Part shown: in pieces, positions 26,881 through 36,610 of the stretch
Position numbering within the stretch: position 1 is the first letter of the stretch
Layout of the letters: every line of letters begins with the position of its first letter
Source: Crocinitomix algicola
Lineage (GTDB): Bacteria > Bacteroidota > Bacteroidia > Flavobacteriales_D > Crocinitomicaceae
DNA: 64,000 bases
Assembly (NCBI RefSeq): GCF_001661595.2
Contig: NZ_LYPF02000010.1
Span: 62,001-126,000 of the forward strand
Direction: 5' to 3'
Program-made: the position numbers and the translations under genes
Notes under the pieces: model-generated
Seen by the model: only the letters and a program-made list of their open reading frames with translations
The model's database searches: none
What the model was told of the DNA's origin: nothing

Positions 26881-27252
26881 TTAAAGTATATACGTAGTAA
26901 TTTTCTTAATTAAGGTTCCTTTCGTATTTTGAAAAATATAAAAATCAGCAAAATGAAGTTTGCTATCATCTTGCATAATAATTGTTCCGTTAAGAGCACC
27001 TTCTTTACCATGAGAAAGAATTTGATCTATTTCCAACACTTTTATTTTTTCAAAATTAATTTTCTCCAAATATTCTTGAAATGCTTGTTCACCTTCTATT
27101 TTATATTTCCCTATAATATGCCATATAATGTTATTATCGACTGCGCTTAATAACCATTCAGTATTTCCATTTGCATAAGCTTTTTTAAAGCTCTCTAGAA
27201 ATTTCATTTTTGGAGAATTACCGCAATTTGTTTTTGAAATAAAATGAACCAT
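26881..27252 (-). CDS. NTF2-like/SnoaL-type protein
   Basis: A 123-residue cytoplasmic protein of the NTF2-like fold: 'FLESFKKAYANGNTEWLLSAVDNNIIWHIIGKYKIEGEQAFQEYL', then alternating strands 'HFADFYIFQNTKGTLIKKITTYI'. Such proteins are ligand-binding or small enzymes of unknown substrate. The start may instead be the ATG at 27207 ('MKFLESF'), which begins exactly at the domain; the extra 15 residues before it look unstructured. Confidence 0.65.
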   Translation of the reverse strand: MVHFISKTNCGNSPKMKFLESFKKAYANGNTEWLLSAVDNNIIWHIIGKYKIEGEQAFQEYLEKINFEKIKVLEIDQILSHGKEGALNGTIIMQDDSKLHFADFYIFQNTKGTLIKKITTYIL

Positions 27253-27274
27253 TCTTTATTCTGAGATAAAAACA

Positions 27275-27304
27275 AAAACCCCTGTGATTATTCATAGGGG
27301 TTTT
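27275..27304 (-). terminator. Terminator of the M43 metalloprotease gene
   Basis: A nine-base stem (27275-27283 with 27296-27304, AAAACCCCT/AGGGGTTTT) separates the protease gene from the NTF2-like gene. Read on the minus strand it ends in TTTTTGTTTTT, placed 20 bases past the protease stop codon. Confidence 0.8.
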
Positions 27305-27324
27305 AGATTTATAGCGTATAATTA

Positions 27325-30255
27325 TTAACGTATGATCAGTTTGTGCGTATACACAAGATCCTCTGATTGAAGTACAATATAATATAATCCACTTGCATAA
27401 TTAGATACGTCGTAACCGATGGTGTTATCTTTAACATCTTTGAATTCATCCTCTAAAACCACCGCTCCTACAAGATTGATTATCTTTAATTGCACACTTC
27501 GTTCTTCGCTCAAATTAAATCCAATATTTACGTAATCATTAGTTGGATTAGGGTAAACTTCGACGAAATTATCAAATCCTAAAACCTCTATCCCTACCGC
27601 GCCTACTGATACGGTGACCTCTAACTCTATTTCGCACCCTTCTGCATCCGTTACAAAACAAGTATAAGTAGTTGTCGTTTCCGGACTTACGGTAATGGAC
27701 GCTTCATCGCCTACAAAATCAGCTCCCGTATACCACATCCATGATACACCACCGCTCACAGTCAACACTGTAGATTCGCCTTCTTCAATTGTGATATCTG
27801 GAGAAATTACAGGAGAAAATGAAATTACCGCATCCACCACGACATCACCAGACGTTTCACAATTTGCCTCATCGCGTACCACGAAACTATAGGTTCCAGC
27901 CGAGAGGTCGGTAAAAGAGCTCGTTGGAAAGAAGGTCGCTCCATCATTTATTGAATAATCGTAAGGACCTCCGTCACCACCATCAACAGAAAAATTTATT
28001 TCACCATCTTCAGCTCCACAATTTTCTGGCTCCGTAGAGCTTGTGACAGTTAAACTTTCATTAACTGACAACACGAAAGATTCCGATTCATCACTTTGAC
28101 ATGAGCCAATGGCAGTTAGACTTATGGTCCATAAACCTGGATCAAATGTTGCGGTTAGGTTTGCCTCATCAAAATAATAATCGTCGAATCCATCAGAGAT
28201 ATTCCAGTAATAATCGGTTGTATTTAATGAGCCCGAACCATTCATAGTCACTTCATTACCCTCGCAAGTTTCAGCATCAGGCCAAGCCACAATAGCCTCT
28301 GGTGCAGTTCCCAAAGAAGTAAGCACATCAATAATTAAAGAACCATTCGGCATTCCTCCAAATAGATCAGACGTCAAGGTCCAACCAGTAAGTCCTGAAA
28401 CAAGCACGCTAGTTGTACTTGCTCCAGGTGGACGATCAGCAAAATTTGTTGTCAACATTAACAGCGTATCGAAACCACCAGAATAATCATATTCAAGTCC
28501 AACCCAATAATCACCAAAAACAGAAACACCGCCAGGAAAAGCAATTTCATTAAAAAAACCTTCATCTAGATCGCTATAAGAACGAACTTGTGATGCCAAG
28601 ACTGTTCCTGGTTGACCAGCATCATCCTCGTATATATAAAACGTTACATCACTTGGTGCACCAATATCGTCTATTTGGATAAATGGAATTCTAAGCTTAT
28701 GCACTAAAGTAGCAATTGGAGCATTAAATCGTTCAGCATAGCCATTCGCTCTTAATACTCCCTCGGCCAATGTCACCTGTGCCGGGTAATACCCTACTTC
28801 ATCTTCTAACGTATAAAAGGCTGCATTTTCAAACTCTAAAGCCGTATAATTTCTTGAAGTATCACAATAAGCTGTTTCAATTCCTCCATCAATTACTTCA
28901 ATATAATCGGTTTTAGTTTCAGTGTCACTTCCTACCGCGTTGGTTGCAACGAGGGAAATAGTATAAAAACCTGTTTCTGCAAACTGCACAACTGGATTCT
29001 CACTTGTTTCAGATGTTCCACCAATAAAAGTGACACCCGCATCCGGACTTACTGTCCAAAGCCAACTGGTGGGGTAATTGTCACTTAAATCTGTAAAGTT
29101 CACCGATCCACCAACTATCACAGAAGTTACATCAGCTTCAAAATCAGCAACCGGTGCCACGGGCACAGCTGGCTCACACATCGTTGAAGCAGCCAAAGGA
29201 GCTCGTGAATATTCTAAAATTGAATGCATCAATGTCTTTTGATCCTCTGTAAACATCACTGTACAGTTCGCATAATCCATAAAATTTTCATATTGGGTTT
29301 GGGTACCGGCACAAGTTTCTTGATCACCAGAACAAGTTCCAGCAAAATCAAAAGAAGGTCCTGCAGTATTTGGTGTATCATCAAGGCCATCATCTTCAAA
29401 ACAGCTTCCTCCACCGTCACCCCATGGATGATCTAATCCTAAGAAATGGCCAATCTCATGTGATAAAATGTGCGCAGACGGTGTTATCCCTAAATTATAA
29501 TCAATTACAATTCCATCAATAAAAGCTGGCGGTAATGAACCAACAGTTGGTTTATATGCATATCCTGCAACACCAGCCATTGCCCCATTTGTAATGTCAC
29601 AAATCCAAATATTCAAATAATCATCCCTATCCCACGGTTCAGTCCCAGTTCCACCATCCACCGAACTTTTCATTTTATTGGTCTCAGTATCTGGATTAAA
29701 CCATGTTTCGGTAGTCTCCACCCGATGAATTCCAAATTCATCTAACGGCATACCTACTTCATCCTGCTTGGCCATGCAGAACTCAATATCGACATCCGCA
29801 GGAATAAAACCATATCCTCCTCGAGCATCCCCAACATCCGGATTAGTTGCCGAAAAATCTTCATTTACAGCATCCAACAAGTCATTTATAGCCTCAGCGG
29901 ATACATTTTCTTCTGGCGTATTATACACCACATGAAAAATCACAGGAATGGTATAGGTTGCACGATCGCCTCCATCATAACGGCGAACCATTTCTTCTTG
30001 TTCTAATTTTTCTTCCTGATACTTTTCAGCAATTCCAGCTTTTGACACCCAATCTTGGGTAATTTGGTCAGACAAACAAGGTTCATGGTCATGCAATCCA
30101 GTTAAATCTGGGGAATAATTGTAAAAACTAATTATTGATCCAGCATGAATAGCGGAAGCCGACTTCAATGTACCCGGATTTCCTAATTTTATTTGGGAAA
30201 AACCATGCATTGAAAACAGACCGAAAAGGGTTAAAAAGAGGTAGTTTTTTCTCAT
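27325..30255 (-). CDS. Secreted M43-family zinc metalloprotease with PKD and SprB-like domains, T9SS cargo
   Basis: A 976-residue secreted protein: signal peptide (1-20), propeptide-like region, M43 (pappalysin/cytophagalysin) domain with the zinc motif 'HEIGHFLGLDHPWG' (about residue 266 on) and a disulphide-rich 'GGSCFEDDGLDDTPN', then 'NFMDYANC' with the Met-turn. A PKD domain (~370-450), a jelly-roll-like region, a PKD/Ig region and a SprB-type segment ('FSVDGGDGGPYDYSINDG') follow, ending with a T9SS type A sorting domain ('VEVYPNPTNDYVNI'). Probable extracellular peptidase, attached or released through T9SS. All catalytic residues are present. Confidence 0.9.
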   Translation of the reverse strand: MRKNYLFLTLFGLFSMHGFSQIKLGNPGTLKSASAIHAGSIISFYNYSPDLTGLHDHEPCLSDQITQDWVSKAGIAEKYQEEKLEQEEMVRRYDGGDRATYTIPVIFHVVYNTPEENVSAEAINDLLDAVNEDFSATNPDVGDARGGYGFIPADVDIEFCMAKQDEVGMPLDEFGIHRVETTETWFNPDTETNKMKSSVDGGTGTEPWDRDDYLNIWICDITNGAMAGVAGYAYKPTVGSLPPAFIDGIVIDYNLGITPSAHILSHEIGHFLGLDHPWGDGGGSCFEDDGLDDTPNTAGPSFDFAGTCSGDQETCAGTQTQYENFMDYANCTVMFTEDQKTLMHSILEYSRAPLAASTMCEPAVPVAPVADFEADVTSVIVGGSVNFTDLSDNYPTSWLWTVSPDAGVTFIGGTSETSENPVVQFAETGFYTISLVATNAVGSDTETKTDYIEVIDGGIETAYCDTSRNYTALEFENAAFYTLEDEVGYYPAQVTLAEGVLRANGYAERFNAPIATLVHKLRIPFIQIDDIGAPSDVTFYIYEDDAGQPGTVLASQVRSYSDLDEGFFNEIAFPGGVSVFGDYWVGLEYDYSGGFDTLLMLTTNFADRPPGASTTSVLVSGLTGWTLTSDLFGGMPNGSLIIDVLTSLGTAPEAIVAWPDAETCEGNEVTMNGSGSLNTTDYYWNISDGFDDYYFDEANLTATFDPGLWTISLTAIGSCQSDESESFVLSVNESLTVTSSTEPENCGAEDGEINFSVDGGDGGPYDYSINDGATFFPTSSFTDLSAGTYSFVVRDEANCETSGDVVVDAVISFSPVISPDITIEEGESTVLTVSGGVSWMWYTGADFVGDEASITVSPETTTTYTCFVTDAEGCEIELEVTVSVGAVGIEVLGFDNFVEVYPNPTNDYVNIGFNLSEERSVQLKIINLVGAVVLEDEFKDVKDNTIGYDVSNYASGLYYIVLQSEDLVYTHKLIIR

Positions 30256-30327
30256 TGTATGGGATTTTTAGTTGAAATAAGTTTTTCTATGGATCGATAA
30301 TTTACACATATTTCTAATAACAACAAA

Positions 30328-30363
30328 AAAAATGTCGTTCCCTGTTAAGAAAACGACATTTTT
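30328..30363 (-). terminator. Terminator of the C1 peptidase gene
   Basis: A 12-bp perfect stem (30328-30339 with 30352-30363) ending in a T-run on the minus strand, 20 bases past the C1 peptidase stop. Its A/T-rich tails allow function in the other direction too, but no + strand gene needs it. Confidence 0.8.
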
Positions 30364-30382
30364 ATATACACAAAGTTAATTC

Positions 30383-31612
30383 CTATTTGAGGTTCAATTT
30401 ATCTTTAAGTGACTTAGATATGGCATCCTTATGCACATAAATATTAATTGTTTTATACTTGAAGAAAGCCTCTGATGCGAAAAAGTAACCATCACAATCA
30501 TTACCTGTACCCCAAGAGTTTTTAATTAATAAATACTCCGTATCATTTTGATCTTTGTACAATCCAACCGCATGCATCCCATGGTCGTCTGTTGTTTGCT
30601 TATTATCGTAGCCAAGTTGTCTCATTTCTTGTGTAATAACCTCTTCTTCCACAGGCTCCATGAAACAATTTGCTTCTTTTGCTGCTCCAGCATCGGAAAA
30701 GTTTTTATTATCACGACCACTTACTCTTATGGTTGATTTATCTTTAGGAACCACTGCTAAACCAGAGCGAAAATCAAAATAATCCTCAGACACATCAGAC
30801 CCCCAAGCAAATGTATACCCTTCATTCAGGGCCGTTTTCGCAGCGGACCAAAGATCCTCTAGTGGAACATTATAAGATGAACCCCAAGCCCAGTTATCTG
30901 CAATAGCCAAATAACATTCTTCATAAAACGGATGATTTGAAAACGAAGTTAATGAAACATAGTCATCCATATTTAAACCTAATTCATCGCGATATGAAAT
31001 CGGGTCTTGCATTTTTCCATTAACATTAAACTTAAAATCCCTTAAATCAGCAGGAATTTCACCAAGATAAGCGTCAAGCACTCCTCTCACTGCATTTTTC
31101 CATGCCGTTGTTAGACTTCCATTGCGTGACAAATCATTTCGAGCATTCAACACACCATTCACTGTTCCTTTCAGAACTTCTGCTAGTTCGGAATGCGTAT
31201 GTCTATCCGTTCCATAATTTAACCCTTTAAATACTTCATCTGGAACGATACCATAGCGTTGAATTACCCATGGGATATCGTGAAAAGCACCACCCTGATC
31301 AAAGTTTGTATTCCCATCTGTTCGAATGTATTTTTCAGCTTTCCCTAAATATGCATGATACACAATATACATCTCAGACAAATTAACCCCTTTTTGACCC
31401 ATACGTTCTAATTCGGATTCAAAGAAGGACAATGCAGAGAAACTCCAACAGGTTCCAGTCCAACCTTGCGATAATACCGGAGTTGCATCTAAATGACTAA
31501 TTTCTTTAAACTTGTATTTACTTCCTTCTTTGTTTGTTGTAAAGTCTTGTGCATGCAAAGCGTATGAAGATACCGCAAGCACACCAATCGATAAGATTTC
31601 TTTTAATTTCAT
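30383..31612 (-). CDS. Exported C1 family (papain/bleomycin hydrolase-like) peptidase
   Basis: A 409-residue protein with a signal peptide (1-22). Catalytic residues in view: oxyanion Gln49 ('SQGWTGTCWSFS'), nucleophile Cys55, and the His ('DHGMHAVGLYKD') and Asn ('IKNSWG') near the end. The overall spacing fits the PepC/bleomycin hydrolase branch of C1. Export sets it apart from the usual cytoplasmic aminopeptidase C; such exported versions are common in Bacteroidota. Likely acts in the periplasm or outside on peptides. No sorting domain visible. Confidence 0.87.
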   Translation of the reverse strand: MKLKEILSIGVLAVSSYALHAQDFTTNKEGSKYKFKEISHLDATPVLSQGWTGTCWSFSALSFFESELERMGQKGVNLSEMYIVYHAYLGKAEKYIRTDGNTNFDQGGAFHDIPWVIQRYGIVPDEVFKGLNYGTDRHTHSELAEVLKGTVNGVLNARNDLSRNGSLTTAWKNAVRGVLDAYLGEIPADLRDFKFNVNGKMQDPISYRDELGLNMDDYVSLTSFSNHPFYEECYLAIADNWAWGSSYNVPLEDLWSAAKTALNEGYTFAWGSDVSEDYFDFRSGLAVVPKDKSTIRVSGRDNKNFSDAGAAKEANCFMEPVEEEVITQEMRQLGYDNKQTTDDHGMHAVGLYKDQNDTEYLLIKNSWGTGNDCDGYFFASEAFFKYKTINIYVHKDAISKSLKDKLNLK

Positions 31613-31760
31613 TTCAGCGTAATTAATTAGAATAAATTGAATTTATTTCTATCGTTTAGAATAGCCTTAAAAATAGTAAATCTTACTAGGAAAAAATTAG
31701 GAAAGCGGATTTGATTGCTATAAACATGATAAAAGTAAGCGAATCAAGGATAATCGGTAA

Positions 31761-32936
31761 CTATTTTTTTAAAATCCAACCAGAAGATCCTTTTGACGTG
31801 AATTTTTCCATCGCCAAATTTGCGGCAGTTCTATTCTCATAGTCTCCAGCAGTTACTCGAAACAAACCTCCTTTTTGATCAAAAATATAAGCTGAATAAC
31901 CCATTTTTTTAAGATCACTAACCAAGGTCTCGGCGTTTTCTTTTACGGAAAAACATCCTGCAATCAAATGGAATTTTTTTGAATCTGAGGTTTGAGTAAC
32001 CGGAATATTTTTTGAGGCCACTGCTGTTTTATCCAATCGGACTGGAATGTACAACTCATCATCAAAATGATAATTATAGACTTTTACATTTTCACTGAGA
32101 TTACCTGTTAAATCAGCCCAAGTTTCCACTAACGACTCATTATTCCATTCAAAGTCATCGAATCGCATTTGATACGTTCTTTCCGGTGCTGATTTTACTG
32201 GATTAAAATCTGCAAGTTGAATTTTGCCGGTATCCATAAAGTCGGTCTGCATTGGTATCCAATAAGCATAAAATAAAAAAGGTACCGTTGCTGCAGCCGC
32301 TAAATATTTCAGCGCACCTCGGTTTTTCCGTTTATGTGGCTTTTGATTTTGAGCCACCTCTACTTCTTTGACTAAACTTACGCTTTCGCGTTGCTGTTTT
32401 TGCGATTCTGGGCGTCCTCCATCTACCTGTGGTAAAGCGATAAGAACCTCTTCTTTTTCAGTTTTTATTTGATCAATCGCTACCGCTTGAACTACTTGTT
32501 CTTTTGGTTTGATTGATTCTTCTTTAAATCCAACAAATTTGACACTACTTAATCCGTATGCCTGCAATAACAGGTTAACCTCTCTACTTTGCTCGAATTT
32601 TACTTGTCCATTTTGCTTGAATAAAAACCCGATTTCGTCAATCTCGATTCGATTGCCCTCAGCTAAAGTGCTTTGCCAGTTTTCTACTTGATCAGCAATA
32701 AAATTGAGTGCATTAGCATAAGAAAAGTTTTCAACTTCCGCAATATGATTTCCTAACAAACCATCATTATTGATGAGCTTTGGATTAAAAAGAATGTCCT
32801 TTGAAGGAGGTAAAATACGATTTTGACTTTTCTCAATAACAGCAGAACGGTAATTGGCGATAAAACCACCAAAATTTGGTACTACAACACAATCGTGTTT
32901 GTATAATAATTCAGCTATGTACGTACTTAACTCCAT
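31761..32936 (-). CDS. CCDC81-like HU domain and SPOR domain membrane protein
   Basis: A 391-residue protein. The N-terminus (1-~135) matches the two prokaryotic CCDC81-like HU domains ('AELLYKHDCVVVPNFGGFIANY', 'EGNRIEIDEIGFLFKQNGQVKFEQS'). A charged, Glu/Gln-rich stretch, one membrane span (~210-228, 'YLAAAATVPFLFYAYW') and a C-terminal SPOR domain (~318-391, 'HLIAGCFSVKENAETL') follow. SPOR domains bind denuded peptidoglycan strands at the division site. The HU-like part would face the cytoplasm. This architecture is recurrent in the phylum; the function is unknown but likely in cell division or envelope-chromosome contact. Confidence 0.85.
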   Translation of the reverse strand: MELSTYIAELLYKHDCVVVPNFGGFIANYRSAVIEKSQNRILPPSKDILFNPKLINNDGLLGNHIAEVENFSYANALNFIADQVENWQSTLAEGNRIEIDEIGFLFKQNGQVKFEQSREVNLLLQAYGLSSVKFVGFKEESIKPKEQVVQAVAIDQIKTEKEEVLIALPQVDGGRPESQKQQRESVSLVKEVEVAQNQKPHKRKNRGALKYLAAAATVPFLFYAYWIPMQTDFMDTGKIQLADFNPVKSAPERTYQMRFDDFEWNNESLVETWADLTGNLSENVKVYNYHFDDELYIPVRLDKTAVASKNIPVTQTSDSKKFHLIAGCFSVKENAETLVSDLKKMGYSAYIFDQKGGLFRVTAGDYENRTAANLAMEKFTSKGSSGWILKK

Positions 32937-33061
32937 CTTCCTTTATTCAAATTTAAGAATAGTAAATGAAATCTACGCCCTTTTTTGAGGAATGTTACGT
33001 AAATCTTATTGAAAACAAAAGAAAATTTACATACGATTAAGAATGAAGTGATTAGACAAAA

Positions 33062-33098
33062 AAAGCTCACTATCAGAACAATAGCAAGCTTTTCACTT
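33062..33098 (-). terminator. Possible terminator after the TonB-plug protein
   Basis: A broken stem, AAAGCT plus CTAT against ATAG plus AGCTTT, lies 20-60 bases past the stop codon at 33122. Its minus-strand exit is T-rich. It has bulges and is weaker than the other terminators in the window. Confidence 0.35.
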
Positions 33099-33121
33099 TT
33101 TATTTAAAGTTATGTTTGGGC

Positions 33122-33835
33122 TTAATTCCTTGCTTTCCAGGCATAGTACAAATCAAAATAACCTTTCGTTTCTAAAACAACAACCCCACCTGTTGTATCT
33201 CCATATTTTGCTGGTATTCCACCGGTATATGCTTGCAAACCTTGAATTGAAACTCCTGGAACCGAACTCATATCTGTTGCTTTTACACCATCGATATAGT
33301 AAATCGCATCCCCAGGTCGAGATCCTCTGATAATAATATTATCCGAACCTTCAGGTTGTTGAATATCTGACGAACTTCCCGCTAGCAAACCTTTAGGGTC
33401 ACGAATAAATGGGGATTTTGCGATATCTTCTTGTAAAATCGTAATCTTTTGAATGTCCTTCTCAATTTTTATTGCAGAAAAATCTAGAATCACAACTCCT
33501 AATACGTTTTCATCTGACATATAAACATCAACTGTTGTTATTCCATCTGGCCTCACAACCACTCCTGCTATCATTGTAGAATCATGCCCCATTTCAGCAG
33601 CATATAAATTATATGTACCCGGTTTAATCGCATCAATTTTATACGACCCGTCAAAGTCAGAACGGGCGTTCATTTTACCTGCTTCAGTTTCAATCCATAA
33701 GCGTGTTATTGGAATTGTTGTTGTTGAATCTGTTTTTTCATATACAAATCCACTTATTCTTCCCAATCCAACTTGCGCTCCAACCAATTGTGCAATTCCG
33801 AGCGCTACCATTAGTAATATTCTTCCTTTTTTCAT
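33122..33835 (-). CDS. TonB-plug protein with regulatory-like domain, no barrel
   Basis: A 237-residue protein: signal peptide (ending 'LVGAQ'), a carboxypeptidase-regulatory-like beta-sandwich (~25-110, 'ISGFVYEKTDSTTTIPI', 'DFDGSYKIDAIKPGTYNLYA') and a TonB receptor plug domain (~130-228, 'NIIIRGSRPGDAIYYIDGVKATDMSSVPG', 'QAYTGGIPAKYGDTTGGVV'). It ends soon after the plug where a normal receptor would begin a ~500-residue barrel. The stop is followed by non-coding DNA with no barrel remnant in any frame, so it seems a genuine short protein rather than a recent frameshift. Role unknown. Confidence 0.78.
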   Translation of the reverse strand: MKKGRILLMVALGIAQLVGAQVGLGRISGFVYEKTDSTTTIPITRLWIETEAGKMNARSDFDGSYKIDAIKPGTYNLYAAEMGHDSTMIAGVVVRPDGITTVDVYMSDENVLGVVILDFSAIKIEKDIQKITILQEDIAKSPFIRDPKGLLAGSSSDIQQPEGSDNIIIRGSRPGDAIYYIDGVKATDMSSVPGVSIQGLQAYTGGIPAKYGDTTGGVVVLETKGYFDLYYAWKARN

Positions 33836-33963
33836 ACGTGTAATTTTTATTGTTCACTTTTGAGATGCATGAAAAGTTCAATCTCCATAAATAATTTTAT
33901 GATTCTAAAGATTTAGAATAGAATTCACACCAGAGGATTGATTATTGTTCGGCTGACTTTCAC

Positions 33964-33971
33964 TAACTTTA
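33964..33971 (+). promoter_or_regulatory. -7 box of rlmN
   Basis: TAACTTTA matches TAnnTTTG except for the last base and lies nine bases from the ATG at 33981. TTG triplets at 33945-33947 and 33938-33940 could serve as -33 element (16 and 23 base spacing). Confidence 0.45.
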
Positions 33972-33980
33972 CATTACGAA

Positions 33981-35063
33981 ATGGCAGTTACGACAAAAAA
34001 AATCAATATTCGCACCTTATCACAAGAAGAATTAATTTCAGTTCTTGAAAAAATTGGTGAAAAAAAATTCCGCGCAAAACAGGTCTATGAGTGGATTTGG
34101 AAGAAGGGAGTGCACTCATTTGATCAAATGCGAAATATTTCGAAAAAAGTAGTTGAATATTTGGATGAGCAATATTTCATTGATTCGATTATTATATCAG
34201 ATGAGCAACAAAGTAATGATGGCACCATAAAGTGTGCCTTTAAAAGTCACGACAATCATATTACCGAAGGAGTTTTAATTCCAACCACATCACGTATTAC
34301 AGCCTGTATTTCGTCACAAGTTGGATGCAGCTTGGCTTGCAAATTTTGTGCAACTGGTCGTTTAAAATTAATGCGCAATTTAACTGCTGGAGAAATTTAT
34401 GATCAAGTCCTATTACTAACACGATCTTCGGAGCAAGAATTTGGAAAACCGTTGAGTAATATTGTTTTTATGGGAATGGGTGAACCCTTGCTGAACTATA
34501 AAAATATGATAGCGGGTATCGACAAAATTACATCAGAACAAGGTTTGGGTATTTCTCCTAAACGTATAACAGTTTCTACCGCGGGAATTGCAAAAATGAT
34601 TAAAAAGTTAGGTGATGATAAGGTAAAATTTAACCTTGCACTTTCTTTACACGCTGCCAACGATGAAAAGCGTAGTAAAATCATGGAGATTAACGACTCA
34701 AACAATTTGGAAGTTCTAGCGGATGCCTTGCGCCACTTCTATGATCAAACGGGATCTCGAGTAACTTTTGAGTACATTATTTTCAAGGATTTTAACGATT
34801 CTTTGGCAGACGCTCGAGAGCTTGCGGATTACTGTAAAAATCTTCCGGTAAAAATTAACATTATAGAGTACAATCCAATTGACGATGGTGAATTCCAACA
34901 AGCAGATAAACGTAAGGTTGATGCATTTGCAGCATTCTTGGAATCGCTAAACTTAGTGGTTAACATCCGAAGAAGTCGTGGTAAAGATATTGATGCAGCA
35001 TGTGGGCAATTGGCCAATAAAAATGGTGCAATTGCGTTAAAAGAAAGAAGTCTAAAAAAATGA
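33981..35063 (+). CDS. rlmN: Dual-specificity rRNA/tRNA adenine C2-methyltransferase RlmN
   Basis: A 360-residue radical SAM enzyme with 'SSQVGCSLACKFCATG' (C116, C120, C123), 'NIVFMGMGEPLLNY', 'RRSRGKDIDAACGQL' at the end (the second catalytic cysteine), and the N-terminal accessory domain 'FRAKQVYEWIWKKGVHSFDQM'. It methylates A2503 of 23S rRNA and A37 of some tRNAs. Length matches the family. Its stop overlaps the next gene as ATGA. Confidence 0.95.
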   Translation: MAVTTKKINIRTLSQEELISVLEKIGEKKFRAKQVYEWIWKKGVHSFDQMRNISKKVVEYLDEQYFIDSIIISDEQQSNDGTIKCAFKSHDNHITEGVLIPTTSRITACISSQVGCSLACKFCATGRLKLMRNLTAGEIYDQVLLLTRSSEQEFGKPLSNIVFMGMGEPLLNYKNMIAGIDKITSEQGLGISPKRITVSTAGIAKMIKKLGDDKVKFNLALSLHAANDEKRSKIMEINDSNNLEVLADALRHFYDQTGSRVTFEYIIFKDFNDSLADARELADYCKNLPVKINIIEYNPIDDGEFQQADKRKVDAFAAFLESLNLVVNIRRSRGKDIDAACGQLANKNGAIALKERSLKK

Positions 35064-36610
35064 TAAAAAAGATTGTCTATATTCTCTGCTTAGTACCCTT
35101 TTTTGTTCTTGGGCAAAAAGGCATAGAATTAGATACTGTTAAGCAGGGTAAACCCTACAATACTTCGCGAAAAAGTAATTTTTCTGGTTTTTTAGGTAAA
35201 AACGAAATGGTTCTTTTTGCGTGTGATTATTTATCCGTAAACCGTAAAAAACAAGAATTAAATTTAACTCGATTTGATGTTAACACTCTTGAATTGTTGG
35301 ACGAACGCAATTTATACACAGTAATTGATGAAGCCTATTATAATGAACCGCATGAAATATTTTTTCAAAACAACACCGTTTTTCTATTTTCTACATTGAT
35401 TGACGACAATCAAGAGCAACGGTTAATATATGTGGAGACGTTTAATGAATATGGAGAAAAAAAAGGAGGTAGAATAATTGATTCACTCAATATAGATGAT
35501 GAATTTGAGATTCGCGAATCGCAAAATAAAGCGGGATTCATTTTAGCAGCTCACAATAAATTCAATAATATTTTTGAACAAAGCATACATTTAAAATACG
35601 TTAATGAATTAGGGAAAATTGGTTGGACAACTATCGTTAAATCTCCGGTATCATTGCAAAATTTAAAAATTGTAGATTTTATTTTCACCGATAACTCTCC
35701 CGTTTATATCCTTTGTGATTATGGATTTGACGGACTTGGACAAGGAGGTGTAAGAGAAGACAATACCGATTTACTGAATAACAAATATGCGCTCTGGGCT
35801 TATGACCCTGAAATATCCTTTTTAAAAGAATTTGATTTAAGGATTAAAAGTCGTTGGATTAACGGTGTAAAATTGGCCATAAATAAAAAAGAACAACTTA
35901 TTCTAAGCGGGTTTATTAATGAAACTCGTGCACTTACGGTAAATGGTGTTTACTCTCTCATTATCAATCCAGACTTAACCGTTGAAAATTCGAGTTATTA
36001 CAAGTATAAAAAATCTTTTTTTGAAAAATTTGTAGAGCCAAAAAAGCTTGATAAAGTGAAAGAATTAAGTGATATTCAACTTCGTGAATGCATTGCTTTA
36101 GAAGACAATTCATTTTTTGTACTTGGCGAACATTATTACCATTATACGGACCGGAACTATGATCCCCGCACCAACATTACAACTACTACAGAAAATTATA
36201 ATTTCAATTCGATTCTAGTCGCTTATTTTGACGCGCAAGGAAATCATATGTGGACAGACCGAATACCAAAATTTCAACATACCATAAATGATTACGGTTA
36301 TTACTCCTCATTTTCAACCATGCAATACAAAAACGAGTTGTATTTATTTTTTAATGATACAGAGCGGAATAACGGTAAGGCCCTAAATGATTATTTCAAT
36401 TATGATGATTTAGTGTTTAATCGCAGATTTCAAATCACGAGCGTTCATATTAATGAGGCTGGAATACAATCTCGGAAAGCACTTGTCAACACGAATAACA
36501 ATTTTATGCTTCGGGCAAAACCGAGTTTACAAGTAGAAGCTGAACACTTTTATCTTTTAGGAGAAATCGGTAAATCAAGAAGGGTATTTGAAGTATGCCC
36601 TAGGGACTAA
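35060..36610 (+). CDS. Exported hypothetical protein
   Basis: A 516-residue product, not recognised as a named family. It has a signal peptide (1-18, 'LVPFFVLGQ'). The rest is soluble and beta-rich, with repeated 'NKKEQLILSGF', 'LEDNSFFVLGEHYYHY' and 'YKNELYLFFNDTE' patterns that could be propeller-like blades. No lipobox and no T9SS sorting domain, so it is likely periplasmic. Its ATG overlaps the rlmN stop (ATGA), which implies co-translation although the functions look unrelated. Converges with the 75-residue membrane protein. Confidence 0.65.
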   Translation: MIKKIVYILCLVPFFVLGQKGIELDTVKQGKPYNTSRKSNFSGFLGKNEMVLFACDYLSVNRKKQELNLTRFDVNTLELLDERNLYTVIDEAYYNEPHEIFFQNNTVFLFSTLIDDNQEQRLIYVETFNEYGEKKGGRIIDSLNIDDEFEIRESQNKAGFILAAHNKFNNIFEQSIHLKYVNELGKIGWTTIVKSPVSLQNLKIVDFIFTDNSPVYILCDYGFDGLGQGGVREDNTDLLNNKYALWAYDPEISFLKEFDLRIKSRWINGVKLAINKKEQLILSGFINETRALTVNGVYSLIINPDLTVENSSYYKYKKSFFEKFVEPKKLDKVKELSDIQLRECIALEDNSFFVLGEHYYHYTDRNYDPRTNITTTTENYNFNSILVAYFDAQGNHMWTDRIPKFQHTINDYGYYSSFSTMQYKNELYLFFNDTERNNGKALNDYFNYDDLVFNRRFQITSVHINEAGIQSRKALVNTNNNFMLRAKPSLQVEAEHFYLLGEIGKSRRVFEVCPRD

